Below are positions 46,770 through 55,068 of a stretch of 64,000 bases of DNA, piece by piece. Source of the stretch: Bacteroidota bacterium (lineage in GTDB: Bacteria > Bacteroidota > Bacteroidia > AKYH767-A > OLB10); the NCBI GenBank assembly GCA_016721435.1, contig JADKIC010000001.1, positions 124,001 to 188,000 of the forward strand. Direction: 5' to 3'. The position numbers and the translations under genes were made by a program. Below the pieces are notes generated by a model. The model did no database searches. It worked only from the letters and a program-made list of their open reading frames with translations, and had not been told where the DNA came from. Position 1 is the first letter of the stretch. The number at the start of each line of letters is the position of its first letter.

Positions 46770-47349
46770 TATTTCTTTTCTTCCAGAAGTACCTGATCAA
46801 TTACATGTATAATGCCATTGGAGGCATTCACACTGGCAAGGATTGTTGCTTTGCCATTTACCATTGTCTTTCCATCTTTTACACTAATGGTGATATTTCC
46901 GCTATTTGCCATGCCAATTACTTGACCATCACGAAACATTTCAGGTTTGTACACTGCGACCGCTACATGGTATTGTAAGATATCTTGTAACTTCTCTTTG
47001 TTCTCCGGTTTAACAAGATCATCAACTGTTCCGGCAGGTAGCAAATTGAATGCATCATTGGTTGGTGCGAATACAGTAAACGGTCCTGCATTGCTGAGTA
47101 CGTCGACCAACTCAGCCGCCTGAACAGCAGCCACGAGGGTGGTGTGATCCTTACTTCCAATGGCCACTTTTACAACGTCTTTTTGTGATTCGTCATCTTT
47201 TACAGCAGATTGACCGGCAAGAGCCACGGCTTCTTCCGTTGAGGCTTCAGTGGTTGTTTCAGTTCCAGTACTACCTCCGCAACCTGACAAGATGGTCATA
47301 GTGGTGAGGGCAATGCCAAGCACGCCCAGGAATAATTTGTTTTTTTCAT
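46769..47349 (-). CDS. fasciclin-domain lipoprotein in the nos cluster (frameshifted start)
   Basis: An exported lipoprotein of about 193 residues with one fasciclin (FAS1) domain (about 65-190: LVAAVQAAELVDVLSNAGP, TVFAPTNDAFNLLPAG, ILQYHVAVAVY, NGIIHVIDQVLL). The lipobox is TILSGC. As read, the frame opens only at GTG 47323. An ATG at 47349 overlaps the nosD stop (ATGA), and adding one base to the T7 run at 47340-47346 gives a normal signal peptide MKKNKLFLGVLGIALTTM. FAS1 domains usually mediate adhesion or small-molecule binding. Its position between nosD and nosF implies a role in N2O reductase assembly, but none is established to my knowledge. Confidence 0.85.
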
Positions 47350-48674
47350 GTTTTCAAATATTGAATGTTTAATTTAGGTTGATAATACAGGTAGGGTAAA
47401 GTTGAACTAAGCGACTTTTTTGTTTCCTTGAATTTTATCATTCTCATTTGCGGTAACTCATCCATGAGATGAATAGGAGTAAGAGATGGTATTATTTTTT
47501 CAGCTTTATCCAACAGATACACCATGAAACTTCGTATAAGTAATAACGAGGGCGGCAATTGCTCTATGATCATAGAAAACAGACTTACGGGGCGATAAGG
47601 AATATCACCAAAACCATCTTTGTTGAGATCATAACCTTCGTACTTGTCCCAGTAGTTGTTTGAAAAATTATTTAGTTGTGTTTCTCCATTGGTGGAAACA
47701 TCAAAGGTATTCCCTGTGAAATTATTTCGATTGATGAAATTATCGGTGCAGCTGGCTTGTATGCGTAGCGCCCACCCGTTATTGTAAAAGGAGTTTTGTT
47801 CCATTTTAATGCGATTACTCCCTTCCATATAAATACCTGCGGAGTTATACTCAAATTTATTATACATCACCTCGCTGTCAGAAATGTCTTTTAAAAGGAT
47901 GCCATATGCACTGGATCCCCAGTTATGATCAAAAGAATTATGGTACATCTTCACATGATGTGAATACATGACAGCTACTCCCGCTCCGTTTTTTGTAAAT
48001 TGATTATGCGTATAAGTATTACTATGTGAAAACATGAAGTGAAGGCCATAGCGAAGATTTTCGTGAGAGAAATTATTGATGATAGTAGAGTTGGTTACAA
48101 ATTCAAAGTAAATTCCATCTCTTTGTCCGGTAGATTCATTCTTTATGATTTGAATACTGTCCGCTTTCCAAACATGAATGCCATTTCCGGTATTCGGATC
48201 CTTGATTACATTTCCTTTAACTGTGTTTTCTCTTAGTAAACAATGTTTGGTGTTTGAAAGGTAAATGCCGAAGTTGCAGTTGATCACAATGTTGTTCTCC
48301 AATACGATGTTCCGGCATGCAAGTATTTTTATTCCTGCAAGATCCTTCGTGCTCATCACTCCACTATTTATAATGGTGAAGCCTTTAATACAAACCTGGT
48401 TGGCCGTTACGGTGATAATTTCATGTTTGTTTTCGCCATCCAGTATTACATTTTTTTCACCCAGAAGCATAAGTGATTTTTTGATAAAAAGATTTCCTTG
48501 CTTGTAATGGCCGGAACGAACAAGTATAGTGTCACCCGGTTCTGCATTATCCAACGCATTTTGAATAATAGGAAGAGTGGTTCCCTTCCCACAGAGCAAC
48601 TGTTTGGCATACATGCAGGAAGAATTCAGCAGGAATGCAGAAGTGATCAAAATAAAAAACAGCGATGTTTTCAT
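47346..48674 (-). CDS. nosD: nitrous oxide reductase maturation protein NosD
   Basis: A periplasmic right-handed beta-helix protein required for CuZ assembly in N2O reductase. About 442 residues: a signal peptide (MKTSLFFILITSAFLLNSS), then about a dozen short CASH-type repeats such as CRNIVLENNIVINCNFGIYL, NSTIINNFSHENLRYGLHFM and HHVKMYHNSFDHNWG, ending with the NosD-typical NNYWDKYEGYDLNKDGFGD and PYRPVS. A C-terminal hydrophobic stretch (PSLLLIRSFMVYLLDKAEKI) follows. The frame is open back to 48782, but ATG 48674 begins exactly at the signal peptide and is preferred. Confidence 0.92.
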   Translation of the reverse strand: MKTSLFFILITSAFLLNSSCMYAKQLLCGKGTTLPIIQNALDNAEPGDTILVRSGHYKQGNLFIKKSLMLLGEKNVILDGENKHEIITVTANQVCIKGFTIINSGVMSTKDLAGIKILACRNIVLENNIVINCNFGIYLSNTKHCLLRENTVKGNVIKDPNTGNGIHVWKADSIQIIKNESTGQRDGIYFEFVTNSTIINNFSHENLRYGLHFMFSHSNTYTHNQFTKNGAGVAVMYSHHVKMYHNSFDHNWGSSAYGILLKDISDSEVMYNKFEYNSAGIYMEGSNRIKMEQNSFYNNGWALRIQASCTDNFINRNNFTGNTFDVSTNGETQLNNFSNNYWDKYEGYDLNKDGFGDIPYRPVSLFSMIIEQLPPSLLLIRSFMVYLLDKAEKIIPSLTPIHLMDELPQMRMIKFKETKKSLSSTLPYLYYQPKLNIQYLKT

Positions 48675-48803
48675 TGCTTTCCTGTCAATAACTTGTTTTG
48701 ACTTTTTCCCAGGTTGTTGTTTCAGAAAGCGGCAATTGGTTTTGAATGGCCTCTCTGTCAGGTTTAGATGAAAATGCAGCAATGGAGCTTCCCATCGGAC
48801 TTC

Positions 48804-49709
48804 TTATTTCTTCTGAATAAAGAAAAATGCTTCATAACTAGAATAAAAGTTCCCTGCATTACTATAGTCTACAATGTAGATTGTTTTTACATTCTTCTCC
48901 ACCTCCGGATACGCTTTCAGATAATTCACCAAACAGTTTACATCATCGTATTTGTAAACTTTATTAGTAGTAGTGATGATTTCAGCACCGAATTTTTGAT
49001 CTGTTAATGTCATTTTGCAATGGGAACATTCATCTTTACCAAATTGTATGGGTGCTGGTCCCTGGGCAGAGCACGAGGAGATGAAAGCAGTAGTCATAAT
49101 AATCATCGCCATTTTTCCTATTATCCGGTTCTCTGCTTTTTTTCTCTTTTTTGCACGAATCAATTCATATACCAACAGTAAGCTTGCTACTACGCTAGCT
49201 GATATAATTATCCATCCTCCTGTATCAGGTCCTGAGTATGCGGTGAAGTTGAGGAGGTTTTTGTAACCGATTACAGGAGGCTGATAAGACATGCCGGGCA
49301 CCTGAATGGCGGCATGAGGATCCAAATTATGCCCATAATCATAACCCCATCTGTAAAAATCATATAAGGCAGCTACACCGTACAAAATTCCGGTAATTAC
49401 AAATGCTTTAAGAAGATTGATCTTGCCGGAAATTGAAGTGATCAATCCAAGTGCTATATAAATGCCGATTAAAATTCCAATATAAGCGAACTCCGGAAAC
49501 ATTTCATCTTTGATGAGCCGCATACCGATATAGTGGTTGAGGCCATTGATGATATCGAAGGCGCCTCCCAAATGGTTGTGCCATATTTTCATATTTAATC
49601 CTTCCGGATATTGTGGTGCCCAAAGCTGTATTTGCCATAGCGGGACATAGTACGTAGCAATCATCGAAAGGGAGGAAAGTGCAATAAGTATTCTGGTAAT
49701 TGGTTTCAT
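48804..49709 (-). CDS. nosL: NosB-like membrane protein joined to NosL copper lipoprotein
   Basis: One 301-residue frame covering two modules. Residues 1-190 form a four-helix membrane protein (helices about 4-25, 74-93, 102-120, 168-188); by position after nosZ it resembles NosB of clade II clusters. Residues about 200-301 are NosL, the copper chaperone for CuZ: FISSCSAQGPAPIQFGKDEC, SHCKM, KYDDVNCLVNYL. The NosL part contains its own lipoprotein signal and starts MAMIIMTTAF, odd for an internal segment. Deleting one base of the T7 run at 49137-49143 would create tandem stops TAA-TAG (49118-49123) just before ATG 49112, separating two ordinary genes. I think the fusion is probably an indel artefact. 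Confidence 0.8.
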   Translation of the reverse strand: MKPITRILIALSSLSMIATYYVPLWQIQLWAPQYPEGLNMKIWHNHLGGAFDIINGLNHYIGMRLIKDEMFPEFAYIGILIGIYIALGLITSISGKINLLKAFVITGILYGVAALYDFYRWGYDYGHNLDPHAAIQVPGMSYQPPVIGYKNLLNFTAYSGPDTGGWIIISASVVASLLLVYELIRAKKRKKAENRIIGKMAMIIMTTAFISSCSAQGPAPIQFGKDECSHCKMTLTDQKFGAEIITTTNKVYKYDDVNCLVNYLKAYPEVEKNVKTIYIVDYSNAGNFYSSYEAFFFIQKK

Positions 49710-49728
49710 GTTTATTTATTTACTTCAT

Positions 49729-49862
49729 AGAGAGTCATTCAGAAGAACAAACTTCATTAGGTAGTTAGCTCTTGCTGTGGTTTATAATCCGGGACACATC
49801 ACTAACCCGTAAAACAAACCAGCTGTGAATCCTCCGTAAAATGTTATTCCGAATGACTCTCT
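49729..49862. repeat. 12-bp inverted repeat bracketing the nosZ-nosB gap
   Basis: AGAGAGTCATTC (49729-49740) and its exact complement (49851-49862) are separated by 110 nt. On the nos mRNA this could form a long stem-loop between nosZ and the accessory genes. Inside, the minus strand reads FYGGFTAGLFYGLVMCPGL then stop, a helix-like peptide without a standard start codon. Confidence 0.6.
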
Positions 49863-49874
49863 TGAAGATTAGAC

Positions 49875-51872
49875 TTATTTAGAAGCTGCCGGTAGTCCTG
49901 CTTCCGGAGTTTCACCGGTACTCCATTTCAAAGGTGTTGAAGAACCTGCAGGTGAAACACGTGCGTAACCTTGCATTTCCTGATGGAGAGCTGAACAGAA
50001 GTCAGTACAATAGATTGCTTGAACACCCACACGATCCGGTACCCATTTTAAGGTGGCTGTTTCTCCGGGCATGATCAGAAGTTCTGCATTGCCGGCGCCT
50101 TTTACTGCGAATCCATGTGGTACATCCCAATCCTGTTCGAGGTTGGTAACATGAAAGTAGACTTCATCACCCAAACGAATTCCTTCGATATTATCCGGAA
50201 CAAAGTGGGAACGCATAGAGGTCATGTATACATGGATTTTATTGCCTTCCCTTACCACTCTCGCATCTTTTTCACTCTTGGTAACATAAGCATGCTTGTT
50301 ATTTTCAATTTTGAAAATCTTGAGTGAGTTGGGCGCAACTAATGTGGCAGGAATTGCTTCTGCGTAGTGTGGCTCTCCGATAGTCGGGAAGTCAAGCAGG
50401 AGTTTCATCTTTTCGCCTGAAATATCATACAATTGTGCAGATTGCGTTAACTCGGGACCGGTAGGCAGGTAGCGATCTTTAGTAATTTTATTGTATGCGA
50501 TAACGTATTTACCATGAGGCTTAACTGTAGGTCCGCCGGGAATACAAAGGTGACCGATAGAATAATAAGTAGGTACACGATCAACAACCGTAAGTTTTTC
50601 AATATCCCATTTTACAATTTCTGAGGAGACGAAGAAGGAAGTGTAAGCAAATCCTTTTCCATCAAATTCAGTATGCAGAGGTCCTAATCCGGGCTTCTTT
50701 ACTTCTCCGTGTAATACAGCATCATATTTAAGTACAGGTATGCCATCGTATTCACCTTCAAAATTTTTGTCACCGATAGCTTTGATAATTTTATCAAAGG
50801 AAAATACAGGAATGATTGCCGCTAGTTTTCCGGAACCAACAATATATTTTCCGGTGGGATCCACATCACATCCATGTGGTGATTTAGGACAGGGCATGAA
50901 GTAGATCAGATCTTTTAATTCTTTCGGATCTAAAGTTAATACCTCTTTAATAATTGTTGACGTCGCACTATGTGTTTCCTCACTATAGGTGTTGTGAGCG
51001 TACTTTACACCTAACATTTTGCCTTTCCCCGCTTTAACATACTCTTCACATTTTTTCCAGTTGACGGCCATGATAAAGTCTTTGTCCTTCTGTGAGGCAT
51101 TTACTTCAAGAAGCGTATTGGCTTGTTCTGTATTGTAGCAACTGAAGAAAAACCAATCCCGCGAAGGACCTCGTCCTCCTCTTGAAAGGTCAAAGTTGAT
51201 TCCCGGTAATAGCAATTGAAAAGCAATATTCATATTGCCGGTTTCTTTATTAATGGCGACGAAGGAAACGGTTCCTTTGAAGTTTTCCTTATAGGAGTTG
51301 ATGGCTACATCTGTATTTGCACCAGTATAATCCAGTGGGAAAGAGAAGCGTGTTCCTGCAATTGCATATTCTGAATTTTCAGTCAGGAAAGGAGAGGAGT
51401 GGTTACCGGATGCATTTGGAATTTCTATGATTTCTTCTGTTCGGAAAGTCTTCAGGCTAATTCTTGCTATTCGCGGTGTGTTATTTCCATTTACGAAAGC
51501 CCATTTGCCATCGTGTTCACCATTGGTCGTTGATAGCGCAATATGATGTGAGTCATCCCAGGGAGCAAAACCATGTGAAGTCATCAACATGGGTTTGGTC
51601 TCTTCTGAATAGCCCCAGCCGCTTTCCGGGTTTTGGGAGAAAACAGGAATCTGTCGAAATAATCTTCCTGAAGGTAAACCGTATACTGTCACCTGACCAC
51701 TAAAACCTCCGGATACGATATTGTAGAATTCATCGTGTTTGCCCGGAGCTACATATACTTTTTCCGCCGCGTCACCTGTGATGGCCTGCGTTGGATTTTT
51801 AGGTGCGCAACCGTGTAATGCTACCAGAAAGAGAGGCAGTGTTGCGTAATTCATTAACGAGTTTCTTTTCAT
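49875..51872 (-). CDS. nosZ: nitrous oxide reductase, clade II (Sec-dependent, lipoprotein)
   Basis: Reduces N2O to N2, the final step of denitrification, in the periplasm. 665 residues with a beta-propeller then a cupredoxin domain. The seven CuZ histidines can be placed at H109/H110 (DDSHH), H158, H333 (SPHGCD), H400 (GPLHTEFDG), H441 (SIGHL) and H502 (EPHY). CuA ligands are H586 (PHGF), C622, C626, H630 and M633 (CTDFCSALHQEM). The N-terminus has no twin-arginine motif; instead LFLVALHGC is a lipobox (C22), so export is by Sec with lipid anchoring, as in clade II NosZ of non-classical N2O reducers. It lies 39 bp downstream of a cytochrome c gene that probably delivers electrons. Confidence 0.97.
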   Translation of the reverse strand: MKRNSLMNYATLPLFLVALHGCAPKNPTQAITGDAAEKVYVAPGKHDEFYNIVSGGFSGQVTVYGLPSGRLFRQIPVFSQNPESGWGYSEETKPMLMTSHGFAPWDDSHHIALSTTNGEHDGKWAFVNGNNTPRIARISLKTFRTEEIIEIPNASGNHSSPFLTENSEYAIAGTRFSFPLDYTGANTDVAINSYKENFKGTVSFVAINKETGNMNIAFQLLLPGINFDLSRGGRGPSRDWFFFSCYNTEQANTLLEVNASQKDKDFIMAVNWKKCEEYVKAGKGKMLGVKYAHNTYSEETHSATSTIIKEVLTLDPKELKDLIYFMPCPKSPHGCDVDPTGKYIVGSGKLAAIIPVFSFDKIIKAIGDKNFEGEYDGIPVLKYDAVLHGEVKKPGLGPLHTEFDGKGFAYTSFFVSSEIVKWDIEKLTVVDRVPTYYSIGHLCIPGGPTVKPHGKYVIAYNKITKDRYLPTGPELTQSAQLYDISGEKMKLLLDFPTIGEPHYAEAIPATLVAPNSLKIFKIENNKHAYVTKSEKDARVVREGNKIHVYMTSMRSHFVPDNIEGIRLGDEVYFHVTNLEQDWDVPHGFAVKGAGNAELLIMPGETATLKWVPDRVGVQAIYCTDFCSALHQEMQGYARVSPAGSSTPLKWSTGETPEAGLPAASK

Positions 51873-51911
51873 AAGTTGGTTGATGTAGATATTTAACTTC
51901 TATTTAAAATA

Positions 51912-52376
51912 TTATTTTTCGCCATCATTATGTCGCATGAATTCTATCAATTGACGGGCTTCATCCTGACTGATATTTTGATTGGGCATTCTAACCAAAC
52001 ATTGCTCAAGAAGTTTTTGAGCTTCTTCATCTTCTTCCAACATCATATCCACATTGGTGATCATGTTCATAATCCAAACAGGTTGCCTTCTCTTTGTCAC
52101 ATCTTTCCAGCCCGGACCAACCACTTTTTCATCTGTCAGTTTATGGCAGGATAAACACTTGGTATCATAAATAATTTTAGCAGCTTCTACCCATTCCATA
52201 TTCAATGGATTGGAAAGAACAATTTCCTTGACTTCGGTTCCGTGTTCTTCCGGTTGTTCAATTGCAGCATCTACCGGAGATGGAGAACCTTTGGCGGCTT
52301 CCTCTGCTTCCTGTCTTGAGGTGCAAGAGAATAGTGATAGACTTAATGCACAAGTAATTAGTAGTTTGAGTTTCAT
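51912..52376 (-). CDS. c-type cytochrome lipoprotein, first gene of the nos cluster
   Basis: A 154-residue monohaem cytochrome c. The lipobox LSLFSC (about Cys 18) anchors it in the membrane. An acidic, disordered linker (about 25-60) precedes the haem domain with CLSCH (about 84-88), and a distal methionine is likely in VRMPNQ (about 131-134). Its place directly before nosZ suggests it is the electron donor to the CuA site. It begins 24 bp downstream of a palindrome that overlaps the presumed promoter. Confidence 0.9.
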   Translation of the reverse strand: MKLKLLITCALSLSLFSCTSRQEAEEAAKGSPSPVDAAIEQPEEHGTEVKEIVLSNPLNMEWVEAAKIIYDTKCLSCHKLTDEKVVGPGWKDVTKRRQPVWIMNMITNVDMMLEEDEEAQKLLEQCLVRMPNQNISQDEARQLIEFMRHNDGEK

Positions 52377-52400
52377 GAATAAGTGGTTTATAGTTTCGGC

Positions 52401-52430
52401 TAAATTAAAGATATTTATGTCTTTAATTTA
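52401..52430. promoter_or_regulatory. 11-bp-arm palindrome, probable Rrf2 operator of the nos promoter
   Basis: TAAATTAAAGA (52401-52411) and TCTTTAATTTA (52420-52430) are exact complements around the 8-nt spacer TATTTATG. On the minus strand it covers a near-consensus -7 element TATCTTTA (52406-52413), with TTTG (plus-strand CAAA 52436-52439) 22 nt upstream. It lies in the 243-bp gap between the cytochrome c gene and the Rrf2 regulator. Such a position fits steric repression. Confidence 0.7.
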
Positions 52431-52619
52431 TGTTGCAAACGTACTTGGGAACAATCATTTTGAAAATGACTTTTCTCACATAAGTAGATGATAAGAATTT
52501 ATTATTATTTTGCAACATGCATAAATTCAATTATTTAAGAGATATACAGCCTCGAAAGTTTTAGACTAGTGATGGATCTCAGCGTAATTTGAAATTTTCT
52601 GTCCTTATTTTGCATCATT

Positions 52620-53078
52620 ATGTTATCCAAAAAATTTGCTTACGCATTGAGGGGGTTGACGTACATTGCACTTCATGGTTCAATTGAAAAGAAAATCAGT
52701 TTGCAGGAGTTGTCAGATGGAATTGATGTGCCTCATTTTTTTCTGGGGAAGATCATGCAGGAGTTGGTACGAAATGAAATTGTAAGTTCAGTGAAAGGTC
52801 CGGGTGGAGGTTTTTGGATTGAGGATTCTGCGATGAACAGGTCGGCCTTTGAAATACTGAAAATGATAGATCCCAAAGTGGTTGCCAGTAATTGTTTGAT
52901 GGGAAAGAAAAATTGTGATCATGATCGTCCTTGTCCGTTGCATGCCGAATATGTTGCTTGCCGGAACACTTTGTTTGATTCCTTAAAGGAGACAACTTTA
53001 TTTAACCTGGCCGGGAAAGTGGAGGCGGGAGAATTGTTTTTAGACGAGAAAAATAATTCAAAGATTTGTACTTTATGA
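52620..53078 (+). CDS. Rrf2-family regulator with Fe-S cysteine triad (NsrR-like)
   Basis: A 152-residue winged-helix transcription factor. The N-terminal Rrf2 DNA-binding domain (about 1-85: AYALRGLTYIALHG, ISLQELSDGIDVPHFFLGKI, GPGGGFWI) is followed by cysteines C92, C99 and C105 in NCLMGKKNCDHDRPC, the same order and near-identical spacing as the [Fe-S]-ligating cysteines of NsrR and IscR; C114 follows. NsrR senses NO. Divergence from the nos genes and the palindrome between them suggest it controls N2O reductase in response to NO or Fe-S status. A hairpin terminator follows. Confidence 0.88.
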   Translation: MLSKKFAYALRGLTYIALHGSIEKKISLQELSDGIDVPHFFLGKIMQELVRNEIVSSVKGPGGGFWIEDSAMNRSAFEILKMIDPKVVASNCLMGKKNCDHDRPCPLHAEYVACRNTLFDSLKETTLFNLAGKVEAGELFLDEKNNSKICTL

Positions 53079-53115
53079 CCAGCAGGAAGTGATTGCCTGG
53101 TCCGTTATAAATGAG

Positions 53116-53154
53116 AAGGAGGCTGGTTCTCTTAAGAAAACCAGCCTCCTTTTA
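53116..53154. terminator. bidirectional terminator between rrf2 and the SBBP gene
   Basis: A 13-bp perfect stem, AAGGAGGCTGGTT (53116-53128) and complement (53139-53151), with a 10-nt loop and a short T run at 53150-53153. The matching A-rich flank on the other side suits termination of both convergent genes. Confidence 0.75.
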
Positions 53155-53164
53155 TGAACAAATA

Positions 53165-54853
53165 CTAATTTACCTGTATTTTCTTAATTCCTTTTTCTTC
53201 TCCTGAAGTGATATGAAGAAAATACATTCCGGTTTTTAATTCTGAAATATTTAATTTTATTTCTGAGGTACGATGGGTCATTTGATCGGATAACAGCAAT
53301 GCGCCATTCACGCCATAGATTTCATAGTTACTTATTGGCATTGTTTCACTGGTGATTACAGTGATGAAGTCATTCGCAGGGTTTGGGATACACTTCGAAT
53401 GCAATGCCTGAATCAAAGGAGGCAAGTCCGGTACTCAATCCATCACAACGGGCCACATACTGACTTGAAATTCCTGAGCCTGCAGCAGAGATTGCTGCCA
53501 AAGATCCAATCGTCAGACTTCCTCCGAAATTACCTGCCACAATGCAATCTCCATTCGTATCCCAAACAACAGCTTTGCCATTGTCATTATTTGTAGCTCC
53601 GATTTTTTGCACCCATAATAAGGTTCCGGTTTGTCCATATTTTGCCACGAAGGCATCTTTGCCATTGGTCGCAGAAAGGCTGGATCCGGTTTGAGAAGTA
53701 TTTGTAGAAAATACAGTAGTTCCGTTAAATGAGCCCGTAATATAAGCACTACCACCAGGATCAGTACTGATCGCTGCACTCAATTCATTATTATCTCCAT
53801 TTATACATTTAATTTGTCGAACCCATTGACATGTACCATCGACACTATTGAGTTTAATAATAAAAGCATCTCCATTTCCTGCGGGTTGCATTCCATAAGC
53901 CTCAACGATTGTCATGCCGGTGCCGAAGGAAACAGTACCATAAAAATTACCGGTACAAAAAGCATTTCCCCAGGGATCCTGACTTACACCATTGATTTGC
54001 TCTCCCCAGTTACCACCGTAATCCTTTACCCATAATTGCGTTCCTTGTTCATCTAATTTAACAATGAACATATCCGAAGAATTATTTATTGCAACTATAT
54101 TCGTACCACCAAATGTGCCTGTGGCATTGAAATATCCGGCCCAATAAACATTATTATTACTGATGTTGATGGCAAGTGCACGGTCTTCCGCACTTCCACC
54201 ACCTTTTCTTCCCCAAATGCCCGTTCCGGCACTATCAAGTTTAATGAGAAAGGCTTCATCTAGGGCAGTTGCAGGAGCAGCAAGACTTACAGCACCAAAC
54301 GTGGCTGCTTGTGTATAGCTTCCGCAGATATAAATGGAAGTCCCTGAAGCTTCAATAGCGGTGATGCGTTCATTGCCATTTCCGGTCAATGATTTTCCCC
54401 AGATAAAGGCACCGGATGGATTAAATTTCGCAATGAAACCATCGTTGTTTCCTGCAGGATTTGTTAATACTGTTGTTCCGCCACCAAACGTAACCTGATA
54501 ACTGAAATGGCCGGCAACATAAATATTACCTGCAACGTCACAGGTGACACCCGTAGCTTCTAAGATATTTGGAAAAGTACCACTGATGGGAATCGTCCAT
54601 TGCCGGGTACCGGTAGAATTAAATTTAGTGAGATAGATGTCTGAAAAGCCAACAGCAGTTAGAGTAGTCGCTCCGAAAGTGCGCGTACCCTCAAAATCTG
54701 CCAGTAAATATACATTCCCGGAAGCGTCTTTTTCAAGGCCCAATGTACCGTCCGAATTTGATCGGCCGCCGGAAGCATTTGAATAGGTCCATGTTTGTGA
54801 ACTACCTGACATAGAGAAGATCAGACCGGTAATTACCAGTAACAGTTTTTCAT
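53165..54853 (-). CDS. T9SS-sorted beta-propeller (SBBP-repeat) protein (two frameshifts)
   Basis: A secreted protein of about 560 residues made of repeated units of the type DASGNVYLLADFEGTRTFG, DIYLTKFNSTGTRQW and GFIAKFNPSGAFIWGKSL, i.e. SBBP beta-propeller blades, ending in a type A sorting domain (VYPNPANDF, YEIYGVNGALL, ELKTGMYFLHI). Two repairs are needed. One extra base in the T3 run at 53382-53384 separates the sorting domain (repair gives FEVYPNPANDF). One base missing from the T5 run at 54846-54850 separates the signal peptide (repair gives MKKLLLVITGLIFSMSGSSQ from ATG 54853). Function is unknown; surface or extracellular binding is plausible. Confidence 0.82.
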
Positions 54854-55068
54854 AATTTATTTTGCGTGAATTTTCTTCACTAAGTTACAGTATACGTTGC
54901 AATTAATAAAAGCAGTGCATTAAAAGTGAGTTAATGTGTTGATTTTCAAATGATAATTTAAAGTAAAAGTTAAACGCTTTCAAAAAATATTCAGGGAGAC
55001 AGTTCTACTTTTTTCTGATATTAACGTAGCTACGAAAACGGCGCAGCGGAAAATTTCACCATCTCCTT

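Noticed and set aside
49729..49862. MITE or insertion sequence between nosZ and nosB
   Set aside because: Only 12-bp arms and no visible target-site duplication or transposase; kept as an inverted repeat only.
49875..51872. Tat-exported clade I NosZ
   Set aside because: The N-terminus has no twin-arginine motif and instead carries a clear lipobox (LHGC).
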